Part shown: in pieces, positions 32,509 to 42,110 of the stretch
How the letters are laid out: the number at the start of each line of letters is the position of its first letter
Numbering within the stretch: position 1 is the stretch's first letter
Assembly: GCA_037127255.1 (NCBI GenBank)
Contig: JBANSL010000009.1
Coordinates: 27,844,475-27,908,474, forward strand
Direction of reading: 5' to 3'
DNA length: 64,000 nt
Origin: Persicaria tinctoria
Lineage: Eukaryota > Streptophyta > Magnoliopsida > Caryophyllales > Polygonaceae
Position numbers and translations under genes: made by a program
Notes under the pieces: generated by a model
Seen by the model: only the letters and a program-made list of their open reading frames with translations
The model's database searches: none
What the model was told of the DNA's origin: nothing

Positions 32509-34825
32509 ATGAAGAGAGTTGTTGCAGTGCCGAAAGTTGTTGCAGTGGTGGAGACGGAGATGGTAGTGGTGGAGACGGAGATGGTGGACGTGGAGTCGCC
32601 TGCGGTGGACGTGGAGTCGTCTGGGTATGGTGACCAGCCCGACCCTGCACGAGTGGGAGAGTTGATGGGAGAGTTACTGGCTTGTATGAGGAGTCCTGAG
32701 GCGCGAGGGCCAAACCTACAGATGATATTGCCGATGGAGCCTCCTCCATGGGGGCCGCCGTCGACGAGAGCGCGCGGAAGCGGTTGGGTGGATTATGGGG
32801 GCCTACCGCGAGGCGAGGACGACCGTGCGAAGAGGTCCCCTGAAGTGGGTTCTGTGTGCGGATGCGCATCAGAAGCGAGGACGTCTGCGTCTGCTGGGAG
32901 GGAGGGTGCGGTTCTGGAGGAGTACCATGCTCCCCACAATCAAGGTGTTCCCCATGAGCAGGATGCTCGCTAGGAGTCGGATGACTCGTAGGATTAGCAT
33001 GCCAGCGATGGTGGTGACCAGGGTGGAGCCAGTTCGTCTGAGGAGGATGACCCGGATGAGGTGTTTGGCGGGGGGCCGGAAGATAAGTCGTTGTTGTAGA
33101 GTTTTGGCGCTCATGTGGCGCAGAGGATTTGGGCGGCTCCGGATGACCCACCGATACTGTCTGACATGCATAGGCGGGGTAAGACGATTAGTTGGTTGCG
33201 GCAGGCCTTGGACCGCCGAAGGGAGACGTGGGTTCCCTTAGTCGCACAGAGCGGGCTGGTGGGGTTGTTGGATCTGAGGAGCCACGTCGACCATGGGATG
33301 TGTCAGATTTTCATGTAGCGGTGGCAGCCGGAGATGAACTCGTTTCACTTCGAGTGGGGTGAGATGACGATTACTCTGCCCAATGTGCAGTTGTTGATTG
33401 GGCTGGCTATAGAGGGTGCGCAGGTGATGATAGACGTAGACGTTTTGATTGCCACTCAGTGGGTGGCAGAGAGCTTTGGGTGGACGCTGCATCGGGTGAA
33501 CAAGTGGAGGACGACGGGTGGGATCCCACAGGCGCAACTGAAGACGAAGATATGAGCGTACATCGACGAAGGCCTCCCGGAGGATGGGGTCGGCCGCGAG
33601 AGGGTCGCGACTTTGTGGTTGGCGTACCTTCTTTCGTCGACGTTGATGATCGACAAGTCGAAGGATAGGATACGTGTGGCATTGATCTACATGTGCAGAG
33701 ACCCTGCAGCGATGGGGGGATATGCATGGGAGGCTGCGGCGTTGGCGTACCAGTACAGAGCCATGGGGAAGAAAACGGGAAGGAGGGCGAAAAGGATGGG
33801 CGGTTGCTCGCTACTGATGCAGGTAATGGGCATGATCATCGTACGGTTCAGGTGTATTTACAATGAAATTAAAAATGTTAGATAGTCACTGACTTTGATT
33901 AAAATGAGTTTCCATGCAGGCCTGGATATACAATTATTTCCGTGTTCAGCATATCACACTTGCGCTGACGGTTGAGCAAAGGGTTGATGCGAGGTAGGCG
34001 GCCCGTTTTGTCCCGACTGCGACCCCGAGGCGGGACCAAGGGCGGATTACATCCCTACACTGGGACATTGACCAGTGCGGACCCCGATCGGTATGTGACA
34101 TTGGACTTACAGTGTCAATTATATATAATCGTTTACTAGCAGACTCGTAACAATGTTATTGTGTAACTTGTATCTATATATTATGATCGCAGGTATGTTG
34201 GATGTCGTTCGGGGGCGACCTGGATCTTCAGGGGGTCCACAGAGTGTCGGCCTACCGTGGAACGATCACGTGGGCAGAGGGGGTAGAGCCGTACATGCCT
34301 GATAGGGTGGTACGCTAGTTCGGCCGCATCCAGGGCATCCCGATGGACCCCTTCATTCCCGTGCGAGCGGTATGGGATGCGCGACCACACCGCCCGTACG
34401 AGCTTGTGATGCCAGGGGAGGCGAACCACTGGGTTGACTGTCATGCGCACTTGGTTGACCTCGAGGCCACACCGATGGCTCCTGTAGAGCGTCCTTGGGC
34501 GTCGATGGAAGGGTACCTGGCGTGGTTTCGCCCGAGATCACATGTCTGCATCCTCCCTTCGTTCGTCATCCCTCCAGAACCGGAGCCGATTGTTCCGGAT
34601 GAGCCGGCGCCCGTTCCGGAGGAGGCGCAGCTCGTTCCGGCGGAGGGCCCTTCTGAGACTGCTATCCTTCCACCCCGTGCGGCAGATGTGGCGGATCGAT
34701 ATGGCGCGGTGGGGGCTAAGTTGACCCGTCTTCTGTCGGAGCCGGAGGATACATGGAGGGCGGAGATTATGCGCATTGTAGGGCGGTACTACACCGTTGA
34801 TCCGTCGTTTGTGCAGACGCAGTGA
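32509..34825 (+). pseudogene. Plant mobile domain (MAIN/MAIL-like) pseudogene
   Basis: One frame runs 32509-33822 with several in-frame stops (first at about 32974, others near 32990, 33100, 33316 and 33553). It is followed by exons 33920-34090 and 34193-34825 with GT-AG borders in phase. The plant mobile domain is clear: FHFEWGEMTITLPNVQLLIG, then TLWLAYLLSSTLMIDKS and AMGGYAWEAAALAYQYRAM. The C-terminal signature follows: YMPDRVVR, TAG (CAG expected, about 34317), FGRIQGIPMD, then NHWVDCHAHLV. A Pro/Glu-rich tail ends at TGA 34825. Such domains occur in MAIN/MAIL proteins and are widely carried by plant transposons. Stops in most exons mark a dead copy. No transposase was found nearby. Confidence 0.8.
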
Positions 34826-35411
34826 CATATGTGTACACGTACATTTCTTTTGTTCTATGTTGAATTTTCTGTTGATTTGTTGCGGAATTGTGGTTGTGCA
34901 AAATTGTGGTTGGATTTCTGTTTGCATGTTGTCGTACATACGTGTTGTTGGTTTTGAATGGAATTGAAATCGTGGTCATGCTTTGAATGGACGTCAATGC
35001 GTTGTTACGGTTGATACTTATATTAGATCGAGCGTATCGAAGTAACTTCTTCATAATGTGTGTCTCCATTTGATTGTATTCGGAAAGTTGGGGTTAATAT
35101 CGAAAATGTATTTGCATGTATTCCGAAAGGCTGGGTTATTATCGAAAATGTATTTGCATGTATACAAAACGTTGTTTTGTAAATAGAGAATGTTGTAAAG
35201 AAAATAATCTTGTTGTGCAAAGTGCTTCGATTATGTAAACAGTTTCTTCGGACAAGAATTTGCGAGTTACGCACTTAACCGAGTAATATTCCGCGGTGAA
35301 ACGCGGTATGTTCCGCAGAAACATGCGAAGATTATACGCAGTAAACTGTGAAGCTCTCCGTATTAAACTACGCAATTAATATCTCCATGTCACATGTCTA
35401 ACGCAGACGTC
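34826..35411 (+). other. Spacer with palindromes upstream of a TATA box
   Basis: No gene; AT-rich until about 35250. Then come palindrome-type motifs TTCCGCGGTGAAACGCGG and TTCCGCAGAAACATGCG (35290-35330). The block around ATTAGATCGAGC (about 35022) is repeated near 41301, which shows an internal duplication of the region. Confidence 0.5.
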
Positions 35412-35419
35412 TATAAAAG
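35412..35419 (+). promoter_or_regulatory. TATA box, cluster unit P1
   Basis: TATAAAAG in GACGTCTATAAAAGGCAG; the identical 18-nt context recurs at 41911-41928. The conserved downstream motif of the cluster starts 122 bp later (35534). Confidence 0.6.
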
Positions 35420-35489
35420 GCAGGCATCGTCGGAAAGAGATGCTGTACCTCAGAAGCAAATAGTGGAATGGTGTGATCACCATACATCG

Positions 35490-35693
35490 ATGCTTTCCTC
35501 ACCTTATATCTCCAATTTCAAACAAACACTTCAAAGATCATGGAAGTACTTTGATTTCAGCGTCGCAGGGTTGAGCGGAAAGGTTGCGGTTGGGAGTAGA
35601 GAGGTGGGGGTATCTGTAAGGTACAATGGGCGTTTCCTGAATCAAATAACGTGGGAAATACCACCTGGGCCAATGCAGTATCTTTTTCGGTGA
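35490..35693 (+). CDS. Small protein with RSWKYFDF motif, unit P1
   Basis: The frame is open from 35394, but that ATG lies upstream of the TATA box. The next in-frame Met at 35490 (MLSSPYISNFKQ) lies downstream and is conserved in diverged copies near 41985 and 45085. This gives about 67 residues: an amphipathic start, RSWKYFDFSVAG, then GVSVRYNGRFLNQITWEI. No known domain is recognised and no transmembrane segment is seen. The copies downstream of the TATA boxes at 41917 and 44960 align with it but are frame-broken or partly deleted. Whether it is translated is unknown; conservation of the reading frame is the only support. Confidence 0.4.
   Translation: MLSSPYISNFKQTLQRSWKYFDFSVAGLSGKVAVGSREVGVSVRYNGRFLNQITWEIPPGPMQYLFR
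35534..35554 (+). promoter_or_regulatory. Conserved 21-nt cluster motif, + orientation
   Basis: Matches AAGATCATGGAAGCACTTTG with one change (GTAC). Other + copies: 37677, 40065, 40486, 40574, 45131, 46129, 49170. Minus copies: 39537, 41655, 43069, 44497, 45744, 48747, 49736, 51044. Its role is unknown. Confidence 0.7.
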
Positions 35694-35960
35694 TAGCGTG
35701 AGGCGTGAAAATGGTGCAGAGCTGATAAGGCGGGTGTCTGGTGACCTGTAATGTCCAGATCTCCATAAGGGTTGTAATCTCAAAATCTCCGCAAGTGGTG
35801 TTATTGGTGTAGTTAATTTCAATGTTTGTGTCCTTGCAATATGTTTCCTGTGTGCATGTAGTTGATTACAAAATAAATACTTTTATACTGCTAAATTCAG
35901 TACTGACATGGAGCACTGTGATGCAGTGATGATAGAAACAATTACCGAAAAAAGTACAGA

Positions 35961-36282
35961 ATGGATACTTCATATGTGTAGACGAGTGCTATAAGTGATT
36001 ATAGAAACAATTAAATAACAAATTACATAATGGACACTTCATATGTGTACATGTCTGTTTTGCTTAGTAAAGTTAGGTCGGGGGTTCGATCATTAGGTTC
36101 GAACCTCCATTCTCATTTGATTAGTAAGCCTAGGATGGACACTTCATATGTGTAGAGCAGTGCTATATGTGATAATAGAAACAGTTAAATAAAAAATTAT
36201 AGAATGGAAACTTCATATGTGTAGATGTCTGTTTTGCTTAGTAAAGTTAGGTCGGGGGTTCGATCATTGGGTTCGAACCAGT
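35961..36282 (+). repeat. Tandem duplication (about 174 bp) with tRNA T-arm-like ends
   Basis: ATGGAYACTTCATATGTGTA begins at 35961 and again at 36134, and both copies run to GGTTCGAACC. Each ends GTCGGGGGTTCGATCATTRG followed by TTCGAACC, which fits a Pol III B box. A third diverged copy is at about 42540-42665. No A box was found, so a tRNA-derived SINE relic is possible but unproven. Confidence 0.5.
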
Positions 36283-37549
36283 AGCAGGCGGTGAGCTACG
36301 CATGTAGATGTGTATTCATGGAGATAAAGTCTGACACAAGCGTGCGTATCTATTTGTATCGGGGGAAATACCACCTGAGCTACGCCAGATTTGTGTCGGG
36401 GGTTCAGGGTGGAATGAGACACATGAAGCTGCGTATCTATTTGTGTCAACTCCGACACAATACGCATGAAGCTGCGTATCTATTTGTACAGTCAGCCGGT
36501 CCAAAGCTACACGTATGGATGCGGAACCTTTCCGCAATAATTTGCGTAGCGGTAACACTAAAGGGTGGGCAATGAACAACATATGTGGTGGGGTAGGGGT
36601 GGGCAACTCACGTCGCTCTGCAACGTGGATCTATATGAAGTTGTACGAAAGTCAAATATTTTCAACTCCGAAAATCCAAAAGGGGAAAAGATCAGTGTAA
36701 CACTTTCATTTGGGCGGTATTTGAGGTGGCTACTTCGTATATTTGAGGTGGCTACTTCGTAATCCGGTAACTGATAGTTTGTTAAAATTGTTTTGTTTCA
36801 GCTAATGTTGACCTCGGTTATTTGATTTCCGTAGGTATGGTATGCGGAATAAAATCCATGATCCATACGAGGACCTCCTCACTACTATCACCAACATCCA
36901 ATGTCCGTGGTCTTTCGTGTGGGTACGTAGTTTTTCGATAAATTAATTTCGTTTCAAATATTGTTGAACTAAGTTATTTGGTGTTTGTAGGTACGTTATG
37001 CAGAACGAGATACACGATCCATATAAAGACCCCCAACAAATTCCAGCTACAACCAACGGTGATCCAGTTCCGCCAACAATCTCGTCATTGAGTAGGTTAC
37101 CAATTAGACATAACATAGTGTTGAAAATGTAATGTGTGGAACACACATGTTGAAAATGTAACGTACGGAACACACATGATGAATGATGGTGTATTGTAAC
37201 CTATTCACTAATGTCACAATATAAGACAATCTCATTAACAAATGAAATCATCACAATAGTTGCCTGTACCAATAACGCTCTGTCACAATAGCAAATAATA
37301 TTTACGGTTATATACACATATCTATGCGTAGGCTTCAGCGATATGTCGCAGATGCATCAACAATGGGAATACTACCCCACGGTAGGGGAACTCTAACACC
37401 GGAGCTATACGCAATAAGGTGCGGAGCCGTTCGCAAGTAGGTGAGGAGCTAATCCGCAACTAGGTGCGGAAGCATCCGCAAACAGGTGCGGAAGCATCCG
37501 AACCCTGGGGCTTATCGTAGGTCGTTCGTAGGTTGGCGGCATTTCACCC
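36283..37549 (+). other. Noncoding stretch: satellite-like monomers, then promoter palindromes
   Basis: 36283-36500 contains monomers (CTACGCATGTAG, GCTGCGTATCTATTTGT, TCCGACACAA) related to the higher-order satellite at 43267-44180. 36840-37140 holds two TATGC..AGATACACGATCCATA-like duplicates (36837 and 36996). 37400-37510 has four palindromes of the type TCCGCAACTAGGTGCGGA directly upstream of the next TATA box. No gene is supported. Confidence 0.55.
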
Positions 37550-37557
37550 TATAAATA
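37550..37557 (+). promoter_or_regulatory. TATA box, cluster unit P2
   Basis: TATAAATA in TTTCACCCTATAAATACAG; the same ATTTCACCCTATAAATA block precedes the 44960 unit. Four palindromes lie within 140 bp upstream and the conserved motif 127 bp downstream. Confidence 0.65.
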
Positions 37558-37597
37558 CAGTTGGTCGTGCTCGGGAACTTGCACCCATTTCTCGAAA

Positions 37598-37892
37598 TGG
37601 TTGTTTCTTACTCGTCCGAAATGTTTGTTGTGTCATACTCGTTCCAAATGGTAATTTTAAAGAGGGAGGTGGTGAAGGATCAGTGAAACACTTTGAGTGG
37701 AATAATAGAAAACTCCCGTCGCAGGTGGCGAAGTCATCTAGAGGTTGTTACAGCTCAAAGGATCCAACGAGCTGTGATTACGACGTGACTTCGTCCGACA
37801 AGATTGGGATGTTGAAATATCCCTGGGTAAGCACAGTTTCACCCCTAACGCCACCATGTGTAAATGTTGGCGTCTACCTGGATCAACAATGA
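37598..37892 (+). pseudogene. Remnant small gene, unit P2 (SVKHFEW motif)
   Basis: After the TATA box the leader GTGCTCGGGAACTTGCACCCATTTC and first ATG (37598) match unit P6 at 49062-49110. The conserved peptide GEGSVKHFEWNNRKLPSQ is in a different frame from that ATG, so a frameshift lies between them. The frame then runs open to 37892. Related to the gene at 40001 and the remnant at 49109. No domain recognised. Confidence 0.4.
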
Positions 37893-38568
37893 CGGTTCAA
37901 CAACAATCGGGTGAACCTCGTGTCTGCTCGATGGTGTATCTGATGAGTTTCTTATGTAAACATGTTTGTTATGTTTGTACTAATATTGTGAAAATCCATT
38001 ATCTGTTGTTGTAGAATGATTTCGATTTATTAAACTAAATTGGCCGACAATTTGAATTGAATGCACACTTGATGAGTTGGAGACGCATGCTACGTTCGGT
38101 GGTGGTCCGCATCCACCAACGACTACATACGCATGTCTATAAAATCTATACACCGTCCTTTGTTCGATTCAATCATGCACTCAGCGTGTATCAACTGACT
38201 AGGTCCGTGGGTTAGGCCCTCTACAGATACGCTTGCTGAAACGAAAACAAAACTGTAGAAATTCCATATATTCGAGTCTACATCGAACGATTCAACCTTT
38301 CAACCGACCTTAAAATCAGGTTCAGGCTCGGCTTGTCTCGATTGTTTAGTTTCCCATGCAGATGCGTCCCTCATAAAGAGGTCGTTGGCCCAATGCGGAT
38401 GGAAGGATGCGCATGCCCTCCAGACCTGCAGTTTGACAGGAACACCGCATATGCGCAGTGAGTTGCGTATGTATAGGCATTGAGTTGCGTATGTATACGC
38501 ATTGGCATGCGCAAATGGTGAGCCCCCTTCTGTTGTTTTTGTCTCCCACGCCCCACCTTTGGCGTGCT
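37893..38568 (+). other. Spacer with palindromes
   Basis: No gene. TTGCGTATGTATACGCA-like palindromes lie at about 38463-38503, immediately upstream of the next TATA box. 38430-38480 holds GCATATGCGCAGTGAGTTGCG. The overlapping minus-strand frames at 38300-38615 follow these repeats and are not considered genes. Confidence 0.5.
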
Positions 38569-38576
38569 TTATAAAC
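38569..38576 (+). promoter_or_regulatory. TATA box of the 38630 gene
   Basis: TTATAAAC in GTGCTTTATAAACACC, 54 bp upstream of the ATG; palindromes lie 60-110 bp further upstream. Confidence 0.55.
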
Positions 38577-38629
38577 ACCCCACTTGATACACAAATGACT
38601 TACACAACTCCACATTGTACTTGTTGCAT

Positions 38630-39052
38630 ATGGAGCCGGTTACAACTCAATATCGTGGTTCAAACCCACGCATTGATTTTGTAATTAAATGGGATCGGAA
38701 TTCGACGCCGCCTGACGAGTCCGATTGCACTTGCCACAATCCAGAATATAGTGGCATTCATGCCTGGGAACTGTTTCGAGTCGAGTGTGAAAATAACACT
38801 CACATATCCGCACCCTTGCAGTTTGGTTGCACTTACTACAACCAGTTTCATCAGGGTATTCCTAGAGCGTATTACTGGAGGGATGGAGACCTTCTTCTTG
38901 AACGTATTCGATCATTCTTTCCCGAGTTAAGCGAACATGACCATGTCGATGTGGCCCAACATGTAGGAGTACTTGTTAGGGAAGCAAATATGGATGTCCG
39001 AACCTTTGCATTCAATGAGCTTAAGATTGAAGTGATCCCAAAAACGACATGA
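38630..39052 (+). CDS. Unrecognised Cys/His-containing small protein, family X member 1
   Basis: ATG 38630 (MEPVTTQYRGSNPRIDFVIK) gives a 140-residue protein without interruption. Cys/His spacing is notable: CTCHNPEYSGIHAWELFRVE, then APLQFGC. A Tyr/Trp-rich middle follows (YYWRDGDLLLERIRSFF), and the end is VLVREANMDVRTFAFNELKI then a Lys-rich stop region. The same order of features occurs in the protein at 47573 (CACNCKHHQYDHSFWCSLL, LMFGC, VVRPAQEEMTTYAFQQIQIK). The two are therefore diverged paralogues about 9 kb apart. This is the most intact gene of the cluster: TATA box, short leader, open frame. No known domain is recognised; a small metal-binding protein is one possibility. Confidence 0.6.
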   Translation: MEPVTTQYRGSNPRIDFVIKWDRNSTPPDESDCTCHNPEYSGIHAWELFRVECENNTHISAPLQFGCTYYNQFHQGIPRAYYWRDGDLLLERIRSFFPELSEHDHVDVAQHVGVLVREANMDVRTFAFNELKIEVIPKTT

Positions 39053-39329
39053 CGGAAGTGACGGGTTGATGTCGGAATGTGTACAATTGTATGGACTGTA
39101 TATTGTTTTTATGTCTCAGTAGTACTGTTATTTTATGTACTTAGGTACGGTATGCATAACAAAATTGTTTTTATGTCTCAGTAGTACTGTTTTTATGTCT
39201 CAGTAGTACTGTTATTTTGTAATTTACATTCTATATGACGTGTGTACAACGACATTGTAAGAATATACATGAAATTCACTAAATAACAAAGTACTTAGTA
39301 TGAGAACTCTTTAACGTATATCGCAGGAA

Positions 39330-39533
39330 TTGAGTGGCATTATCGAGGGGAGACGAGTAATTCGCCATAGATACGTTCATGCGAGTGACCAAGAACTGCT
39401 ACACAGTCTTCTGAAGTTACATGCACAATTGACGAATAGGCAACACAAATTTGGTATTTGTTTACCAGACTTCATTGTCGGGAAATGTTGGACCGTACCA
39501 CAACAGACTGGCGGTGTCTTCTCACCCCCCTAA
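39330..39533 (+). CDS. Exon-like frame with HASD motif
   Basis: There is no ATG. An acceptor-like TATATCGCAG (ends 39326) precedes a frame reading RRVIRHRYVHASDQELLHSL, then HAQLTNRQHKFGIC, and ending GGVFSPP. A diverged copy lies at about 49535-49735 (RRYVHASDEELHTSLLSLLE, STNRQLQYDTCSTHF), and shorter GGRAIRHRY-like matches occur near 48590 and 50885. Repeated conservation of one reading frame suggests it was coding. It overlaps the minus-strand small ORF at 39472-39606, so strand assignment is uncertain. Confidence 0.35.
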   Translation: MSGIIEGRRVIRHRYVHASDQELLHSLLKLHAQLTNRQHKFGICLPDFIVGKCWTVPQQTGGVFSPP

Positions 39534-39606
39534 CTCCAAAGTTCTTCCATGATCTTTGGTCCTGGTGGAACGAATGTAAAAAGAAGGATGTTGCAGTGAA
39601 AGACAT
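39472..39606 (-). CDS. Small peptide ORF (44 aa) with RSWKNFG motif
   Basis: Reads MSFTATSFFLHSFHQDQ, a short hydrophobic start, then RSWKNFGVRGVRRHRQ and a basic end. A minus-strand TATA-like run (39649-39658) lies about 45 bp upstream of the ATG. The 49736 unit has the same layout (MYCTSTFSFIKFHQN) but a stop before the motif. Translation is unproven. Confidence 0.35.
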   Translation of the reverse strand: MSFTATSFFLHSFHQDQRSWKNFGVRGVRRHRQSVVVRSNISRQ

Positions 39607-39648
39607 TCAAATGAGTTAAATGTAAATATTATCGGAAGACATGGAGAT

Positions 39649-39658
39649 GTATATATAC
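39649..39658 (-). promoter_or_regulatory. TATA-like box, minus unit M1
   Basis: GTATATATAC; the copy at 49845-49854 has the same context. Upstream on the minus strand lie TTGCGGATC and CGCATTG-type motifs (39665-39720). Confidence 0.5.
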
Positions 39659-39805
39659 ATGTTCGCAATGCATTAGCTGAGGGCCGCATGTCGTCGCGGT
39701 TGGATCCGCATTCCCTTGCGGTAATATACGTGGCTCTATGCGAAGTGTTCACAGTATCTCAAACGGATGTCCCAGTCCGATCACGCCGGATTGTGTCGGA
39801 CGTTT

Positions 39806-39829
39806 AGTTACGCATGAATATGCGTAACT
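39806..39829. repeat. Interrupted palindrome
   Basis: Arms AGTTACGCAT and ATGCGTAACT (10 bp, perfect) around GAAT, one of the cluster palindromes, about 140 bp upstream of the 39965 TATA box. Confidence 0.8.
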
Positions 39830-39895
39830 GAACGGCCGGCACAATTTTGGGAATGGTAGGTGGGACGCTTATAAGCACGCAACTAACGAGGTCTC

Positions 39896-39921
39896 TTGTT
39901 ACGCATCTACCTGCGTAACAA
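39896..39921. repeat. Interrupted palindrome
   Basis: Arms TTGTTACGCA and TGCGTAACAA (10 bp, perfect) around TCTACC, 44 bp upstream of the TATA box. A second one (TTGCGCACCTAGTTGCGGAA) follows at 39930-39949. Confidence 0.8.
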
Positions 39922-39964
39922 GGGACCCCGTTGCGCACCTAGTTGCGGAATTCTACTGGACGCC

Positions 39965-39972
39965 TATAAATA
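39965..39972 (+). promoter_or_regulatory. TATA box, cluster unit P3
   Basis: TATAAATA in GACGCCTATAAATACAGC; the ATG follows 29 bp after it, and three palindromes lie within 160 bp upstream. Confidence 0.65.
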
Positions 39973-40000
39973 CAGCACGGACCAATCGTATCCCCATATC

Positions 40001-40258
40001 ATGGCTCATACTACGGTATATTTCTCACCCACCTCTATAATATGTATTCATACATTAACTATCAAAAGATCACAGAATCACTTTGATTTTCATGGATATG
40101 AAGTTGGTGGTGATGGAAATGAATCAGCTGGTCCGGGAGCTGCAGTAATCACTCTTGTGATCCATACGAAATTGTGGTACCCAGTGCGATTGACGCTAAC
40201 TTACACCTGCTGGTTCTCCATTCGCCTTGTCAAGTGCAGTGCTATTACAGTATGTTAA
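40001..40258 (+). CDS. Small protein (85 aa) with NHFDF motif, unit P3
   Basis: ATG 40001, the first after the TATA box, gives MAHTTVYFSPTSIICIHTLT, a hydrophobic start. RSQNHFDFHGYEVGGDG, a Gly/Ala-rich loop (ESAGPGAAVITLVI) and a hydrophobic Cys-containing end (LTYTCWFSIRLVKCSA) follow. Unit P6 (49109-49360) repeats the whole arrangement at the DNA level, including GTCC(A/G)GGAGCTGCAGTAAT, but is frame-broken. No known domain is recognised. It could be a short secreted or membrane peptide; the last residues might also run into a splice site (TTACAG/TATGT). Confidence 0.45.
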   Translation: MAHTTVYFSPTSIICIHTLTIKRSQNHFDFHGYEVGGDGNESAGPGAAVITLVIHTKLWYPVRLTLTYTCWFSIRLVKCSAITVC

Positions 40259-41654
40259 AACCACAATTTAAGAATAGTGAAGAGTTTCTTTATGATGTAT
40301 ATTATGTGTTGTTACTTTAATTTTCATTATGCAATATTGTAAATGGTAATTAAGGTATGGACTAGTTTGTATTTAAATCGATGTATTAATAATTTCTACC
40401 AAATTTTATGGGATCACACATCATCTACAACGGAATGAAGGTTGCAAATGAATTCTCGCAATGTCAATTATATTTGGTAAAGGAGAGATCGGTGAAGCAT
40501 TTTGCTATACAAATTATGTGTACATACAATTCAACGAAGGTGAAATTTTCTCGTCTCATACGACAACAATGACAGATCGGTGAAGCACTTTGTCTATTAC
40601 ATTTGGTCAAGGAGAGATCGGTGAAGACAGATGTTTGCGTATTTTTATGAAATGGTGTTTCAATCATAACGTCAGTTCAAATTTGTAACGTACTTTCAAT
40701 TATATTGTGCGCATACAAAACGACATGTTTCGCATCATCCGCTATGAAATGGCTCTTGATTGATGTATCTTCCGCGCATCCACTTTCCCGCTATGAAACA
40801 AGGTAATCAGTAATGCAATCTGATGCGTAGTTACGCATAACACTACGGATCAGATGACGTGGCTGGTCGATGGATGCATGCCCTATCCCACAGTTCACGC
40901 CGATGGCTAAGGCACGCGTCGTCCGTACTGCTACGCAAAACATTGCGGATCAACTTCCGTGTTCCCCCCGATGTGGCATGCGTGCACTGTTTGAGATCCG
41001 GGAAATGGTGCGGAGCTACCCCTGTGGTTGCCCCACATTTCCATGCATGACTGCATGCCCTGTTCCGGTTCAGGCCGTTAGGGAGTGTGCCTTGTCTCGG
41101 TTCCACTGTACACAAATTAGCAAACGGTGGTCGACAAGTAAGCGTTGAAGCCGCCAATGTATACCGTGTTCTGTTCCGCAGTGAAATGCGTCTACTTCCG
41201 CAATAACATGCGTCAAGTTCCACAATAAAATGCAGAGCTTTAAGTAAATGTACTACGAAACTTTCTGCATTGAATACGTGGTTACGTTTGATAATTACAT
41301 TAGATCGAGCAATGAGAATTGAAACAACACATTGCGTCTCGCCAGTGAATGGTATTTGAGAAGTAGTCGTTATAATCGATGATGTACTAGGTTGGGACAA
41401 TGAGAATTCAAACAATACATACCACAAAATGATGTACATTACAACGATTGCAATATAAACGACTATAATATAATACACACCCATTGTAAAAGTTACTTGG
41501 TTACGTTTTATACTTAGAGTAAATCGACCGTTTCGCAGCAGTTTCGAACCACCATGTCAGGCTGAGAGTCAATGGTTACACAGGTGATCCGAGACATTCT
41601 GAGATGATGGATACAAGAATGCAAAGCGATGGTTTCTTTTTTTCACCATGAAGT
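40259..41654. other. Gene-poor stretch with motif relics
   Basis: Two GATCGGTGAAGCAYTTTG relics lie at 40486 and 40574, and part of a third at 40614. Palindromes (GATGCGTAGTTACGCATAAC at 40829; TTCCGCAGTGAAATGCG and TTCCGCAATAACATGCG at 41176-41205) precede no obvious gene. 41280-41345 repeats 35010-35070. The frames at 40843-41484 (minus) and 40859-41148 (plus) are long but resemble nothing, have no promoter signature in place, and overlap; they are left uncalled. Confidence 0.45.
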
Positions 41655-41785
41655 CAAAATGCTTCCATGATCTTCACACCTAGTTGTTGGAGTTTACAAA
41701 TGTGGCGAGCATTGTGATTGAAAGAATGATAGTATGAAAATGATTGCATGTGTAAATGCTTAGAAAGCAAGTGACCATATTTATA
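41655..41785 (-). promoter_or_regulatory. Minus unit M2: TATA box and conserved motif
   Basis: On the minus strand TATAAATA (41778-41785) is followed about 105 bp later by AAGATCATGGAAGCATTTTG (41655-41674). Palindrome-type sites (GCGGAAAAG, CTGCGAAATG, TCCGCATTTAGTTGCGGAA, 41830-41906) lie upstream between this unit and the divergent + unit at 41917. Confidence 0.6.
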
Positions 41786-41916
41786 CGCAGCTACACAATA
41801 GTGGTGGGCAGATAAAATCCGCATTAAGAAGCGGAAAAGAGACGCAGGCAACTGCGAAATGATCCGCACTACATCGCGCAATATATATCCGCATTTAGTT
41901 GCGGAACTCAGACGTC

Positions 41917-42110
41917 TATAAAAGGCAGCGGATGGGGATGTTGGACCTCATAAGCATATAATGGAATGGTCTAATTCCCATACAGCGATGCTTTACAAAC
42001 CTTATATCTCCCATGTGGACAGGTTGCGGAGGGGGAGTGGAGCGGTTGCGGAGGGGAGCGGACAGGTGGGGGTGCCTGCTGGCTCTTAAACTAGCTTCGT
42101 CCCTCTGTCC
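41917..42110 (+). promoter_or_regulatory. Unit P4: TATA box and broken copy of the P1 gene
   Basis: TATAAAAG (41917-41924) is followed by text close to unit P1 (ATAATGGAATGGTCTAATTC, ATGCTTTACAAACCTTATAT). A deletion then removes the conserved motif and joins GGTTGCGGAGGGG repeats, which also occur at 45177-45215. Confidence 0.5.

Noticed and set aside
32459..33151. 230-codon Pro/His-rich minus-strand frame
   Set aside because: It is antisense to the mobile-domain exons in GC-rich sequence; low-complexity composition explains it.
40843..41484. 213-codon minus-strand frame
   Set aside because: It crosses palindromes and a duplicated noncoding block, overlaps plus frames, and has no recognisable motif. 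It is kept as uncalled rather than as a gene.
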